Positions 29,259 to 38,916 of a stretch of 42,273 nucleotides of DNA are shown here, one piece after another. The notes under the pieces are model-generated. The model ran no database searches. It saw only the letters and a list, made by a program, of their open reading frames with translations, and was not told the DNA's origin. The DNA comes from Bacteroidota bacterium. Its GTDB lineage: Bacteria; Bacteroidota; Bacteroidia; AKYH767-A; JABDAW01. How positions within the stretch are numbered: position 1 is the stretch's first letter; the number at the start of each line of letters is the position of its first letter. The translations under genes were made by a program, and so were the position numbers. Where the stretch lies: the NCBI GenBank assembly GCA_013288905.1, contig JABDAW010000004.1:1-42273 (forward strand). Direction: 5' to 3'.

Positions 29259-32120
29259 TTAATGTGCTTCCAGCCAATTATTCCCTGTACCCATCTCCAC
29301 TTCGATAGGTACAGTCATGGGGATGGCTGATTTCATGCGATGTGCTATGATAGGTTTCACTGCATCCACCTCTTCTTTTGGAACATCAAAGACTAATTCA
29401 TCATGGACTTGAAGAGTCATCTTTGTCTTGAATCCCCCGTCTTTTAAATCTTTGTGAATATTGATCATCGCTATCTTAATCATATCGGCAGCAGTGCCTT
29501 GAATGGGGGCGTTGATAGCATTGCGTTCTGCAAAACCACGAACATTTGCATTGGCAGAATTAATGTCGCGAAGGTAACGACGACGACCCATCATGGTCTC
29601 CACAAACCCATGTTCGCGGGCATTGTTGATCGTGCCATCCATGTATTGTTTGATGGTGGGATATTGAGTAAAATAATTATCAATAATGGTTGCGGCTTCT
29701 TTACGGGGAATATTCAATCGCTGTGATAATCCGAATGCAGAGATGCCATAGATAATGCCGAAGTTCACCATCTTGGCATTGCGCCGCATCTCGTTCGTGA
29801 CGGCTTCTACAGCCACATTATAAACCTTAGAAGCGGTGGCAGTATGGATGTCAATCTTATTTTGAAAAGCCTCCAGCATACTTTGATCTTTGCTGAATTC
29901 GGCAACGATTCTTAATTCTATTTGGGAATAATCTGATGACAACAAAATCCAACGATCATTCCTTGCCACAAAAGCCTTACGAATCTCTCGACCACGCTCT
30001 GTACGGATAGGGATATTCTGTAGATTAGGATTGTTAGAACTCAACCTTCCGGTAGCTGCAACTGCTTGTGCGAAGGAGGTATGGACCCTTCCGGTGCGTG
30101 GGTTAATCATCGTGGGCAAAGTGTCCACATAAGTATTCTTGAGCTTCACCAATTCCCGATAATTAAGAACCATATCAACCACAGGATGCTTATGGGCAAG
30201 CTTGGATAAAACATCTTCGCCGGTGGCATACTGTTTGGTTTTGGTCATCTTGGCATTCGGGTCAATCTTCAAGACATCAAACAAAACATCGCCTAATTGT
30301 TTTGGAGAAGCAATGTTGAACTTCGTGCCGGATGCAGTATAGATTTCCTGTTCTACATCGGCAATATCTTTTTCCAATTCATGAGAGATTTCTTTCAAGA
30401 CATTCTTATCAATAGCCACGCCTTCAGTCTCCATACTTGCCAGCACCGGAACCAGCGGCATCTCTATCTCCTCAAACAGTTTTGAAACTTTAATATCTTC
30501 CATCAAAGGCTTTAAAGAATCTTTAAGCTGCCAAGTAATATCGGCATCTTCTGCGGCATATTCAGAGATGATTTCGATGGGCACGGTTCGCATACTTAGT
30601 TGGGTAGCTTTCTTTGCACCAATCAGGTTCTCAATAGGTACCGGAGAATAATTGAGATAGGTCTCTGCAAGGATATTCATGTTGTGCCGAGTATCAGGGT
30701 CTATCAGGTAATGCGCCAACATAGTATCGAACATTTTGCCCTTTACGGTGATGTCATACCACTTCAAAATGGTCATATCATATTTGATATTCTGCCCTAC
30801 CTTTTCTATGCTTTCATCTTCAAATATCTCCTTAAATTCATGAAGAATCTTATGAGCATCCGCATAGGTTTCAGGCATTGGAATATAATAAGCCTCATGC
30901 GGCTTGAAGGCGAATGAAAGCCCCACTATCTCGGCATCATTTGCATCAACATTAGTGGTTTCAGTATCGAATGAAATACTCTTTTGTTGCTTTAATTGCG
31001 CAATTAAATCCTTCCTCTTTTCGAGAGTATCAATAATGTGATACGTATGCTCGACAGTATTGATTGTTTGAAGAGAGGCATGGCTAATAACCCTTGGAAT
31101 AACAACTGTTTCCATATCTCCCTCAATCTCTTCTTTAGTGAAGTAATTAGTCTCTGGAGTATCAAATAAGGAACCAGTAATAGAAGATTTCTTACCCAAA
31201 GGTTTTGTCTCCTTTGGGGCAACAACTTCACCTCCTTCATCCCCAAATAATCTCTTGCCCAATGTCCTGAATTCCATCTCTGCGAAGATATTCCGAAGCA
31301 AATCCTTATCAGGCTCCTCCATGATTAATTTCTCTTCATCAAATTCAACAGGAGCATTGGTAATGATGGTTGCCAGCTTCTTGGAAAGCATTGCCTGGTC
31401 TGCGAAGGTGATGACTTTATCCCTTTGCTTATCCTTTAATTGATCAGCATTTGCAATCATATTTTCAATAGAACCGAATTGAGCAATCATCTGTTTGGCA
31501 GTCTTCTCACCAAAGCCAGGAATGCCGGGGATATTATCTGCTGCATCACCCCATATTCCCAATAAATCTCTTACCTGATCTACATTCGCAATCTCATATT
31601 TCTTCAATACTTCAGGGATGCCAAGAATCTCCAAGTCATTGAATTTACCTGCAGGTTTATAGATGAAAATATGTTCCGAAACCAATTGCGCAAAGTCCTT
31701 ATCCGGAGTCATCATATAGACCGTGAAACCCTTTTGTTCCGCCTCCTTTGCTAAGGTACCGATGATATCATCTGCCTCATAACCATCCTTCACCACAACA
31801 GGTATTCTAAAGCCTCGAATGATGTCTTTAATTATCGGAATAGACAAAGCCAAATCCTCTGGCATAGCTTCCCGATGTCCTTTATAATCTTCAAAGTCAG
31901 TATGCCGTTCAGTAGGGGCAGCAGTATCAAATGCCACTGCAATATGAGTAGGCTTTTCCTTCTTTAATAAATCAACAAGGGTGTTCGTAAAGCCAAACAC
32001 AGCAGAGGTATTGAAGCCTTTGGAATTCACGCGAGGGTTCTTGCTGAATGCAAAGTAGGCACGATATATTAGTGCCATTGCGTCAAGCAGAAAGAGTTTC
32101 TTTGGGTGGTCAGGAGTCAT
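29259..32120 (-). CDS. polA: DNA polymerase I
   Basis: 953 aa, complete three-domain Pol I. 5'-3' exonuclease/flap domain ~1-290 (LFLLDAMALIYRAYFAF, YEADDIIGTLA, DLLGIWGDAADNIPGIPGFG). 3'-5' exonuclease ~345-530 with intact catalytic acids (SFDTETTNVDAND, GQNIKYDMTIL, AAEDADITWQL), so proofreading is likely active. Polymerase domain ~560-953 with motif A LLSSDYSQIELRIVAEFS, motif B RRNAKMVNFGIIYGIS and motif C QVHDELVFDVP. It fills gaps and removes RNA primers in replication and repair. A TTAGGAATT palindrome lies directly upstream and the 44-nt palindromic element directly downstream. Confidence 0.97.
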   Translation of the reverse strand: MTPDHPKKLFLLDAMALIYRAYFAFSKNPRVNSKGFNTSAVFGFTNTLVDLLKKEKPTHIAVAFDTAAPTERHTDFEDYKGHREAMPEDLALSIPIIKDIIRGFRIPVVVKDGYEADDIIGTLAKEAEQKGFTVYMMTPDKDFAQLVSEHIFIYKPAGKFNDLEILGIPEVLKKYEIANVDQVRDLLGIWGDAADNIPGIPGFGEKTAKQMIAQFGSIENMIANADQLKDKQRDKVITFADQAMLSKKLATIITNAPVEFDEEKLIMEEPDKDLLRNIFAEMEFRTLGKRLFGDEGGEVVAPKETKPLGKKSSITGSLFDTPETNYFTKEEIEGDMETVVIPRVISHASLQTINTVEHTYHIIDTLEKRKDLIAQLKQQKSISFDTETTNVDANDAEIVGLSFAFKPHEAYYIPMPETYADAHKILHEFKEIFEDESIEKVGQNIKYDMTILKWYDITVKGKMFDTMLAHYLIDPDTRHNMNILAETYLNYSPVPIENLIGAKKATQLSMRTVPIEIISEYAAEDADITWQLKDSLKPLMEDIKVSKLFEEIEMPLVPVLASMETEGVAIDKNVLKEISHELEKDIADVEQEIYTASGTKFNIASPKQLGDVLFDVLKIDPNAKMTKTKQYATGEDVLSKLAHKHPVVDMVLNYRELVKLKNTYVDTLPTMINPRTGRVHTSFAQAVAATGRLSSNNPNLQNIPIRTERGREIRKAFVARNDRWILLSSDYSQIELRIVAEFSKDQSMLEAFQNKIDIHTATASKVYNVAVEAVTNEMRRNAKMVNFGIIYGISAFGLSQRLNIPRKEAATIIDNYFTQYPTIKQYMDGTINNAREHGFVETMMGRRRYLRDINSANANVRGFAERNAINAPIQGTAADMIKIAMINIHKDLKDGGFKTKMTLQVHDELVFDVPKEEVDAVKPIIAHRMKSAIPMTVPIEVEMGTGNNWLEAH

Positions 32121-32122
32121 AA

Positions 32123-32203
32123 TTCAATTAGGAATTAGGAATTAGGAATTAGGAATTACGAACTTAGGACATTTCCTAATTCGTAATTCGTAATTCCTAA
32201 TTA
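32123..32203. repeat. Low-complexity palindrome (ATTAGGAATT / AATTCCTAAT words)
   Basis: Four ATTAGGAATT words run into ACGAACTTAGGACA, followed by the inverse words CCTAATTCGTAATTCG and AATTCCTAATTAG. It can fold into a long imperfect hairpin. It fills the whole gap between the polA start and the stop of the 32201 lipoprotein gene, and the last bases overlap that stop. Single-strand words of the same kind occur at 20880-20910. Confidence 0.8.
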
Positions 32204-32608
32204 GTTCTTCGTTTCCATATTTTGGAAGGTTATCTTGTGTTTCCCTTCATCTTTTATAATAATGAAGGAATAATTCAAAGTCATGGTGCCATATTTCACC
32301 TTATAGGTAAGATTTAATGCTGGAACACCTTCTACTTGGTTGCTTTCTTTTGAATCTACAAATTCATAAGAATCAATATTACCAAGGGCATCTTTCATCT
32401 TCTGATATTTTTCTGTTTTCTTATCCAATGGTTCACTGTCATTGAAGGTATCCGTGTAATACAGATTCAGGTTCGCATAATTATTGGCTTTTAAATCTGC
32501 CAGTAGTTTCTCGACCAGTTCCTTGGCTTTAATAGGATCGGGTTTGTTCAATCCGCATCCGATGCTGAAGGAAATTAAAAGGACAATGATAAAATTTATT
32601 CTTTTCAT
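32201..32608 (-). CDS. Small lipoprotein (DUF4878-like size), function unknown
   Basis: 135 aa. Signal peptide MKRINFIIVLLISFSIGC with lipobox SIGC (Cys18). The mature part has a helix (KAKELVEKLLADLKANNY), then a YYTDTFNDSEP loop and beta strands (LNLTYKVKYGTMTLNYSFIII). That is the layout of small cystatin/NTF2-like lipoproteins, but I cannot assign a family with certainty. A TAGTATTG about 35 nt upstream is a weak -7 candidate. Confidence 0.72.
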   Translation of the reverse strand: MKRINFIIVLLISFSIGCGLNKPDPIKAKELVEKLLADLKANNYANLNLYYTDTFNDSEPLDKKTEKYQKMKDALGNIDSYEFVDSKESNQVEGVPALNLTYKVKYGTMTLNYSFIIIKDEGKHKITFQNMETKN

Positions 32609-32829
32609 AGCTAATGTATTTTGTTATATTTGTTAATGGTGCAATACTACAAAAAAAATGGTAGAGGTAAGTTATCTAAATTTGTCTGACATAGGATAAA
32701 ATTCATTTTAAATATCCTGGATCTGAAGATAGTTCGTCGTTTCTTTATAGTTCCGCCGTACATAAAAATAAAATTGAATAATGGAATTGAAATGCCAATT
32801 TTTTATCTCCTTTTCCAAAAAAAAATATT

Positions 32830-34656
32830 TTAAAACAAGTGATAGATGGCACTTATAAGAACCACCGCAAGCAACATGTATAGAACAGTAAGCCCGAACC
32901 CAACTTTGATATAATCAATAAATTTGTAGCCACCTGGACCATAGACCATCAGGTTGGTTTGGTATCCGAAAGGGGTCATGAATTCAGCACATCCGGCTAA
33001 GGCAACGCAGAGAATAAAGGGTGTCGGGTCAGTCAATCCTAGCTTCGTCATGGTAGCCATCGCTATCGGAAAAGTGATGGCTACAGCAGTCTTGTTGGTG
33101 GCAAACATGGCGAGGATATTCGTCATCAGGTAGATGCCCAGAAGGATGGCTGCCGTACTGTGGAATCTCTCGAAGCTGCCTATCAGCCAGCTTGCGAATA
33201 ATTCGTCGGCTCTGGAATTATGAATCGCCTTGCCGATGGCGAGAGACATGGCGAGGATGAGAAACAGTTCGAGGTCTGCGCTTTGCCTGATTTCATTGAA
33301 CTTTACGATCTTCAAAGGTACGCACATACAGAGGACTACGACTAATCCGATGAGCAGTATTCCGGGCATCACTTCCAAGGCTGAAAGTACAAAGGAGGCG
33401 ATGATTCCACCTATCAAGAGGGCTACTTTGAGCTTGTTGTAATTCTTGATTTCTTTTCCGACAGAGATAAAATAGAAGTCGTCAGATGCCTCCGCAATGT
33501 CTTTAAAATCTGTACCTGCAAGGAGCAATAATAAATCTCCCGAACGAAGATCAACCTCACCTATCTTTCCTGAAAGCCGCTCCCCATCACGGTTCACGGC
33601 GATGATGGCGGCATCATATTTGCCACGGAAATTAGCTTCCCTGATCTTTAATCCTACCAGATTTGAGCGATTCGAGATGACCACTTCCTTTACTTCCATG
33701 TACTCTCTTTCGGGCATGATGGAATATTTAGGAAGGGTTAAATCCTTAGGATTATTCATCAAATCAATGATAGTTTCCGTCTCTCCGGCGAATAGTAGGA
33801 TGTCGTTTTGTTCAATTATTTCTTCGGGTGAAACAGGTGATAGGGTTTCATCTTTCCTGACGATCTCGACTAAGAATAATCCACGAAGGTTACGAAGTTT
33901 AGCTTCTTCGATATTCTTCCCGATGAACGAAGAACCGCTTGGAACTTGGGTTTCCACCATGTACTCTCTCGTCTTCTCTTTAAAATCAGACAAGGCATCT
34001 TTTCGCGAAGGCAACAATTTACTGCCGATATATAATAGATATAGAATTCCAATAACAGCAATTGGTAATGCAACAGGAGTGAAGGAAAATATCGGCACTC
34101 CGGAAGGATGTATCAGTTTGTAATCAGCGAGGACTTTGAAGTTATTACAGTTTGCATTATCAATCGCCAAGCCATTAACGAACATATTTGTCGAAGTTCC
34201 TATCAGCGTCATTGCCCCTCCCAGCATGGTGGCATAAGATAAGGGCAGCATTACTTTGGAAGGAGATATTCCTTTCTTCTTTGCCCAATCATAGACATGC
34301 GGCATAGCTATGGCAACCACCGGAGTATTATGAAACCAAGGGGCGAGATTAGCAACCGTGAACATCATCCTTACCATGAAACCTTTGTAAGTCAAATCAG
34401 GTCGAAACAGCCTGCGTACAATAGCATTCAAAGCATTGGTCTTCTTAATGACATCACTTAATATCAGGAGCAATAGAATGATTATTAATTGTTCGTTTGC
34501 CAAGCCACCAATGACATCCTGAAGATTAATTATTCCAAATAAAAACAAGGCGATCACAGCAATAAGAAAGGTAAGCAACGGACGGAATAATTCCCTGTAC
34601 AAGCCTATAATCAGGAATGTTATGACACAGATAATAATTATTGTCTGGGAATTCAT
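32830..34656 (-). CDS. SLC13-family permease with two RCK_C (TrkA-C) domains
   Basis: 608 aa. Membrane helices cover ~1-200 and ~405-608; between them are two soluble RCK_C domains starting near TREYMVETQVPSGSSFIGK and REYMEVKEVVISNRSNLVG. The transport domain shows NLAPWFHNTPVVAIAMPHV, LGGAMTLIGTSTNMFVNGLA (SNT-type substrate motif) and TNKTAVAITFPIAMA, typical of DASS/ArsB-like sodium-coupled anion (dicarboxylate or sulfate) carriers. This helix-RCK_C-RCK_C-helix arrangement is the common bacterial one. The substrate cannot be told. A good -7 box lies 17 nt upstream of the ATG. Confidence 0.87.
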   Translation of the reverse strand: MNSQTIIIICVITFLIIGLYRELFRPLLTFLIAVIALFLFGIINLQDVIGGLANEQLIIILLLLILSDVIKKTNALNAIVRRLFRPDLTYKGFMVRMMFTVANLAPWFHNTPVVAIAMPHVYDWAKKKGISPSKVMLPLSYATMLGGAMTLIGTSTNMFVNGLAIDNANCNNFKVLADYKLIHPSGVPIFSFTPVALPIAVIGILYLLYIGSKLLPSRKDALSDFKEKTREYMVETQVPSGSSFIGKNIEEAKLRNLRGLFLVEIVRKDETLSPVSPEEIIEQNDILLFAGETETIIDLMNNPKDLTLPKYSIMPEREYMEVKEVVISNRSNLVGLKIREANFRGKYDAAIIAVNRDGERLSGKIGEVDLRSGDLLLLLAGTDFKDIAEASDDFYFISVGKEIKNYNKLKVALLIGGIIASFVLSALEVMPGILLIGLVVVLCMCVPLKIVKFNEIRQSADLELFLILAMSLAIGKAIHNSRADELFASWLIGSFERFHSTAAILLGIYLMTNILAMFATNKTAVAITFPIAMATMTKLGLTDPTPFILCVALAGCAEFMTPFGYQTNLMVYGPGGYKFIDYIKVGFGLTVLYMLLAVVLISAIYHLF

Positions 34657-34673
34657 GGTTTAAAATGTGCTTG

Positions 34674-34681
34674 CAAAATTA
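34674..34681 (-). promoter_or_regulatory. -7 box (TAATTTTG) of the SLC13 permease gene
   Basis: TAATTTTG on the minus strand, 17 nt before the ATG at 34656. TTTA lies 19 nt upstream, a 3/4 match to the -33 TTTG. Confidence 0.45.
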
Positions 34682-34728
34682 AGGAAATAAGGTCATAAGA
34701 TAAATGGGTTATCTTATCAATGAGATAC

Positions 34729-35394
34729 TTATATCGCGGAGGTATTGACTATATTTCCATCCCTCATCGTCAACTTTCTATCAGCCATATTAGCCAGCTC
34801 TTCATTATGCGTAACAATAACAAATGTCTGATTGAATTCTTTCCGAAGCTGAAAGAATAAATTATGTAATTCGGTAGCAGATTTTGTATCAAGATTGCCG
34901 GAAGGTTCATCAGCCATGATGACGGTAGGGTTGTTGATTAAGGCTCTGGCAGCGGCAACTCGTTGTTGTTCGCCGCCGGATAATTCCTTTGGCTTATGAT
35001 ACATTCTATCTTTCAAGCCGAGATATTCCAATAATTCCTGTGCTTTCTTTTCAGCCTCTTTCTTCCCGGTATTTCCAATGAAAGCAGGTACACAAACATT
35101 CTCCAAAGCAGTGAACTCCGGCAATAGATGATGAAACTGAAAGATGAAACCGATATTCTTATTCCGAAAAGCAGCGAGCTTCTTAGCATTTAATTCACCG
35201 ACCTTTACAGCATTGATTTCAACAGAGCCGGCATCAGCTTTATCAAGCGTTCCAATGATATGCAGGAGAGTGCTTTTACCTGCACCTGAAGGACCTACTA
35301 TAGAAACTATCTCACCTGTTTCAATACTAATATCAATACCCTGAAGAACTTTAAGGTCGTTGTAAGATTTAAAAATACCAGTAGCTTTTATCAT
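34729..35394 (-). CDS. LolD-type ABC transporter ATP-binding protein
   Basis: 221 aa from the ATG at 35394 ([11 protein letters not shown]). A longer frame to 35430 would add [12 protein letters not shown], which is only the translation of the neighbouring palindrome, so I reject it. Walker [11 protein letters not shown]-loop FQFHHL, signature [15 protein letters not shown], Walker [13 protein letters not shown] and switch VTHNEE are all intact. It belongs to the LolD/MacB-type ATPases that power lipoprotein release or substrate extrusion. No permease gene is adjacent, so the partner must be elsewhere, as is usual for lolD in Bacteroidota. Confidence 0.9.
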   Translation of the reverse strand: MIKATGIFKSYNDLKVLQGIDISIETGEIVSIVGPSGAGKSTLLHIIGTLDKADAGSVEINAVKVGELNAKKLAAFRNKNIGFIFQFHHLLPEFTALENVCVPAFIGNTGKKEAEKKAQELLEYLGLKDRMYHKPKELSGGEQQRVAAARALINNPTVIMADEPSGNLDTKSATELHNLFFQLRKEFNQTFVIVTHNEELANMADRKLTMRDGNIVNTSAI

Positions 35395-35401
35395 CCTTGA
35401 A

Positions 35402-35518
35402 AGGTATAGAGGTATAGGGTATAAAGGCATAAGGGTATAAGGTATAAAGATATAAAGTTACAATTCCTTATACCTTTATACCTTATACCCTTATACCCTA
35501 TACCTTTATACCCCATAC
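35402..35518. repeat. Low-complexity palindrome (GGTATAAAG / CTTTATACC words)
   Basis: About 55 nt of GGTATAAGG/GGTATAGGG words are followed, after a short AT-rich spacer, by about 55 nt of the inverse words CCTTATACC and CCCTATACC. The arms align imperfectly but throughout. The element lies between the LolD and TPR genes. It explains the spurious N-terminal extension of the LolD frame. Confidence 0.85.
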
Positions 35519-35527
35519 CTAATTTCT

Positions 35528-36757
35528 CTAATCACAATTCTTGACATAAGCACTGATAGCTTCCTCCAAACCCATATCGGCAGCCTTCTTCAAGTCAGCG
35601 CAACTCTCTGCTTTTTTATCCATGGCTATCTTCAACAGCCCTCTTTTAGAATAAGCCTCTGCATATTGAGGATTCATTTTAATTGCTTTATCAAAATCTT
35701 CCAAAGCATCATCATTTTTATTAATAGACATATAGGAGACACCCCTGTTGAAATACCCTTGTGGGAAGGCTTCTTTATCACCCTTTAAATTCAAACATTT
35801 TGTGAAATCAATGATGGCGCTCTCAAATTGTTTCTGCTTATTCATTACCAATCCACGAAAGAAATAAGCATCAGAATAATCTGATTTCAGACTGATTGCT
35901 TTGTTCAAGTTAGTGATGGCTTCAGCATATTTAGCGGTCTTGAATAATGAATAACCAAGATTACAATAAGCATCGGTATAGTCAGCTTTTAATTGAATGA
36001 CCTTCGTCAAATCAACAATTGCGAGACCATACTTCTCTAATTTATTATAGGTCAAACCTCTGTTATAATAAGCATCGGCATAGCTAATATCATAAGTAAT
36101 AGCTCTGGTAAAATCCTGAATGGCTGCTTCAAAATTATCAATGCTGTAATTGCACAAACCCCTGTTGTAATAAGCCTCTTTGTAAGCAGGCTTTGCAGTA
36201 ATTGTCTTGTCAAAGTCCGCAATTGCCGCCTCATATTTCCCCATCATAAAATAGGTAAGCCCGCGATTGAAATAAGCATCTGCCCTCTCTCCGCCAATGG
36301 TTATCGTCTTGCTGAAATCAAGAACGGCATAATCATATTTCTCTATCTGGTAATATCCCAAACCCCGCTTGTAATAGGCATCTACATAGTTTGGGTTGAT
36401 TTGAATGGCTCGTGTATAATCAGAAACAGAAGACTCATATTTATTCATTTTATCATATACCAAACCGCGATAATAAATCACCTCAGCGAAGTTTGGATTG
36501 AATTCTATAGCCTTGTTATAATCCGAAATAGCAGCATCATATTTTCCTAATTGATAATACGAAAGTCCACGTGTACAATAAGCAAGATATGCATCCGGTT
36601 TTTGTTGAATTATCTTGCTGCAAAGGGAGATCGCATTAACAAAATTAGAGTTCTTATATTCTGTAGATGCCTGTGTCATCAAGGCTTCCGGCGATTGCGC
36701 TTTTGTTAATATCGCTATTCCCACAACACACAACAATAGGGTAATTATCTTCTTCAT
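35528..36757 (-). CDS. Secreted TPR-repeat protein
   Basis: 409 aa with signal peptide MKKIITLLLCVVGIAILTKAQ. The rest is about eleven tandem 34-residue TPR units of regular form YYNRGLTYNKLEKYGLAIVD, with N-R-G replacing the usual A/G at the helix start. TPR solenoids are protein-protein scaffolds; after the signal peptide this one should be periplasmic or outer-membrane-associated. The last unit ends with SCADLKKAADMGLEEAIS. No partner gene is adjacent. Well-formed -7 box upstream. Confidence 0.88.
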   Translation of the reverse strand: MKKIITLLLCVVGIAILTKAQSPEALMTQASTEYKNSNFVNAISLCSKIIQQKPDAYLAYCTRGLSYYQLGKYDAAISDYNKAIEFNPNFAEVIYYRGLVYDKMNKYESSVSDYTRAIQINPNYVDAYYKRGLGYYQIEKYDYAVLDFSKTITIGGERADAYFNRGLTYFMMGKYEAAIADFDKTITAKPAYKEAYYNRGLCNYSIDNFEAAIQDFTRAITYDISYADAYYNRGLTYNKLEKYGLAIVDLTKVIQLKADYTDAYCNLGYSLFKTAKYAEAITNLNKAISLKSDYSDAYFFRGLVMNKQKQFESAIIDFTKCLNLKGDKEAFPQGYFNRGVSYMSINKNDDALEDFDKAIKMNPQYAEAYSKRGLLKIAMDKKAESCADLKKAADMGLEEAISAYVKNCD

Positions 36758-36777
36758 TAGTTATTTATTTAAGGGCG

Positions 36778-36785
36778 CAAATGTA
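36778..36785 (-). promoter_or_regulatory. -7 box (TACATTTG) of the TPR gene
   Basis: TACATTTG followed by CGCCC on the minus strand, 20 nt before the ATG at 36757. The nearest upstream TTTG is 26 nt away. Confidence 0.4.
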
Positions 36786-36838
36786 GAAAAATAGAAGTAT
36801 ATTTCTTTTGCCAAATATCCTGTTAATTAAATTTTCCA

Positions 36839-36846
36839 TTACTTTG
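36839..36846 (+). promoter_or_regulatory. -7-like box (TTACTTTG) of the rhomboid gene
   Basis: TTACTTTG followed by CA, 19 nt before the TTG start at 36866. The predicted transcript start near 36853 excludes any earlier start codon, supporting TTG. Confidence 0.35.
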
Positions 36847-36865
36847 CAATCTAAATTTTCTCATA

Positions 36866-37546
36866 TTGGACAGACAAGAAAAGAACAGAATATTCCTAAG
36901 CATTTATTTACCGGGCATCTTCATCTTATTGCTTTGGGTGATTCATTTATATCAATTCTTCATGGGCAATTTAGATGCTTTCGGATTGCTTCCCCGCAAG
37001 ACATCCGGGTTGATAGGCATTCTCACAGCGCCCTTAATCCATGCCGACTTCACGCATATCATCTCCAATTCTATTCCATTATATATCTGTCTCGCTCTGC
37101 TGTTTTATTCCTATCGAAGCCTCGCATACAAAACCTTTATAATCATCTACCTCGGCAGTGGAATATTAGTCTGGATATTCGCACGACCAAACATTCATAT
37201 TGGTGCAAGCGGCTTGGTATATGGACTCTTTGGCTTCTTGTTTTTAAGTGGATTGATTCGGAGAAATATCAATCTTCTTGCCATCACCCTGCTTGTCACA
37301 TTCCTTTATGGAAGCATCGTCTGGGGAATCATGCCGATGGATTTAAAGGTCTCCTGGGAGTCACATTTATTTGGATTGTTGATGGGATTTTTCTGCGCTC
37401 TCATCTTTCGGAATCAAGGTCCGCCACCGCCTATAGACCCCTTTGAAGATGAGGAAGATGAGGATGATAATTTATTGCCTCCCAATAATCCCGAAGAACC
37501 GCGAGTCATCTATATGTATCGCGAGAATGATCCGAATATTAATTAG
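36866..37546 (+). CDS. Rhomboid-family intramembrane serine protease
   Basis: 226 aa from a TTG codon; no ATG is in frame before IFMGN-type internal positions. Six transmembrane helices. Catalytic Ser in IGASGLVYGLFGF (GxSG motif) and catalytic His in WESHLFGLLMGF; the first loop has HADFTHIISNSIPL with the conserved H-x3-N-like residues. It cleaves transmembrane segments of membrane proteins. The tail is acidic and Pro-rich (PPPPIDPFEDEEDEDDN), a feature of many Bacteroidota rhomboids. It is divergent from the TPR gene. Confidence 0.88.
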   Translation: MDRQEKNRIFLSIYLPGIFILLLWVIHLYQFFMGNLDAFGLLPRKTSGLIGILTAPLIHADFTHIISNSIPLYICLALLFYSYRSLAYKTFIIIYLGSGILVWIFARPNIHIGASGLVYGLFGFLFLSGLIRRNINLLAITLLVTFLYGSIVWGIMPMDLKVSWESHLFGLLMGFFCALIFRNQGPPPPIDPFEDEEDEDDNLLPPNNPEEPRVIYMYRENDPNIN

Positions 37547-37612
37547 CATGCTCATCGTTTTGTTGCAGCACCGCGAGGGCGGATGCTATCACATAACGAT
37601 GGTAGTTATGAG

Positions 37613-37671
37613 TTATGAAGTATGAGTTATGAGTTTGTGGGAACTCATAACTCATAACTCATACTTCATAA
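37613..37671. repeat. Perfect 23-bp inverted repeat (ATGAGTTATGA words)
   Basis: 37613-37635 is the exact reverse complement of 37649-37671 with a 13-nt loop; the flanks extend the pairing with further TTATGAGTT words. The rest of the gap 37547-37833 holds a small hairpin GGGCA/TGCCC near 37705 and a CCGCACC direct repeat (CCGCACCCG, CCGCACCTA), then AT-rich sequence. This gap is where core genes give way to mobilization genes, so an element end could lie here; I see no clear att site or oriT. Confidence 0.85.
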
Positions 37672-37833
37672 TCCTCAATTCTCAATATCTCCCGTTATAA
37701 AAGGGCACTTTATGCCCACTTTAGCCTGCAAAAAGGCGCATTTCCGCACCCGTTTTCCGCACCTATTTGGTGAGGAATTCCTATGCCTGAAAGTATCATT
37801 AAAATATATATTAACAATTAAAAATTAAGTAAA

Positions 37834-38916
37834 ATGAAAAAATCAGAATTAGCATTAGCTAAGGTCGCAACCAACCCTGAACTTGAAAGGTTGATCAGTA
37901 AAAAAGATGCTGAATTGAAAAATTTGGCTCGTAAAAATGGCAAACATTTTGCCTCTAAAAATCTACCCGCAGCGACAGGGGATTCACTTGAAACCTATGT
38001 CGGGGAATTCAAAACCGGATATGAACAAACCGGATCAGATGCGCACCACTTCCTGCAACCAGGCACTCATTTGCCGGAAGGACAAGTTGAAGCGGACCAT
38101 GCAAAAGCAAAAATCAGACAATTGGAAGATCAGATTTTTCATTTGGAAGAGCAAAACAAACATGATGAGTATGAACTGCACAGCATTGATGGCAAAAGTG
38201 TCTGGAATCGCCTCTTTGTTGCCGTGCTCTTTACAGGCATTATCCTGCTCGGGGAAATCGTCTTTAATGCAAAAGCCTTTGAGTTTTCGGGGGACAATAT
38301 GCTCTTTGCATTGATTTCATCTATTTCGGTTTCCTTCTCGGTCTATGCCTTTTCCCATGTCGTCCCGATTAAGTATCGAAAGATTGAAACACCGGAAAAG
38401 AAGCGAATCTACATCTTCATCATTTTGGCAATCATGACGGGATTTTTCTCTGCGCTCGCCGTCCTTCGCTCTCTGCTCTTAGCTCAGGAAAATGTCTCAA
38501 TCAATCCTGTGTATTTTGTCATTATTAACCTGTTCCTCTTTACCGTTTCGGTCTTTCTCTCGTATTACCTTATGCCGTCATGGGAGGAAATCAAGGGTAC
38601 ATTCCATAACATTAAATTGCATCGTGCTAAAAACAAACGAAAAAAGGAAATAGCTGCGCTGCAAGCCCAAATAGAGGAAATTAAAAAGTATCTCAAAGAA
38701 TTGGCGCAACAGATTATCCGCATTAATTATTATACTGAATACACGGATAAACGGATTGAAAAAATGTACCATGAATCGGTTGCCATATTTAAAAATGAAA
38801 ACTTGAGATGTCGCACGGATCGAAAAGTGCCTGACTGTTTTAATCATGTAACTCCGCCAGCGAATATCCATAATCAATTTAACGCAACGAATTACCTAAA
38901 TAACAAACAGCAATGA
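37834..38916 (+). CDS. Coiled-coil membrane protein of the mobilization module
   Basis: 360 aa. N-terminal ~95 residues soluble, then a coiled coil (AKIRQLEDQIFHLEEQNKHD), four transmembrane helices (~125-150, 155-175, 190-215, 225-248) and a second coiled coil (KKEIAALQAQIEEIKKYLKE). The C-terminus is soluble with three cysteines. I do not recognise a family. It is coupled to the next gene by a 4-nt ATGA overlap and leads a run of same-strand genes ending in a coupling protein and a relaxase, so it probably belongs to the mobile element. Confidence 0.72.
   Translation: MKKSELALAKVATNPELERLISKKDAELKNLARKNGKHFASKNLPAATGDSLETYVGEFKTGYEQTGSDAHHFLQPGTHLPEGQVEADHAKAKIRQLEDQIFHLEEQNKHDEYELHSIDGKSVWNRLFVAVLFTGIILLGEIVFNAKAFEFSGDNMLFALISSISVSFSVYAFSHVVPIKYRKIETPEKKRIYIFIILAIMTGFFSALAVLRSLLLAQENVSINPVYFVIINLFLFTVSVFLSYYLMPSWEEIKGTFHNIKLHRAKNKRKKEIAALQAQIEEIKKYLKELAQQIIRINYYTEYTDKRIEKMYHESVAIFKNENLRCRTDRKVPDCFNHVTPPANIHNQFNATNYLNNKQQ

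Noticed and set aside
35395-35430. 12-residue N-terminal extension of the LolD-type protein ([12 protein letters not shown])
   Set aside because: Encoded by the GGTATA palindrome; the ATG at 35394 gives the standard [11 protein letters not shown] start.
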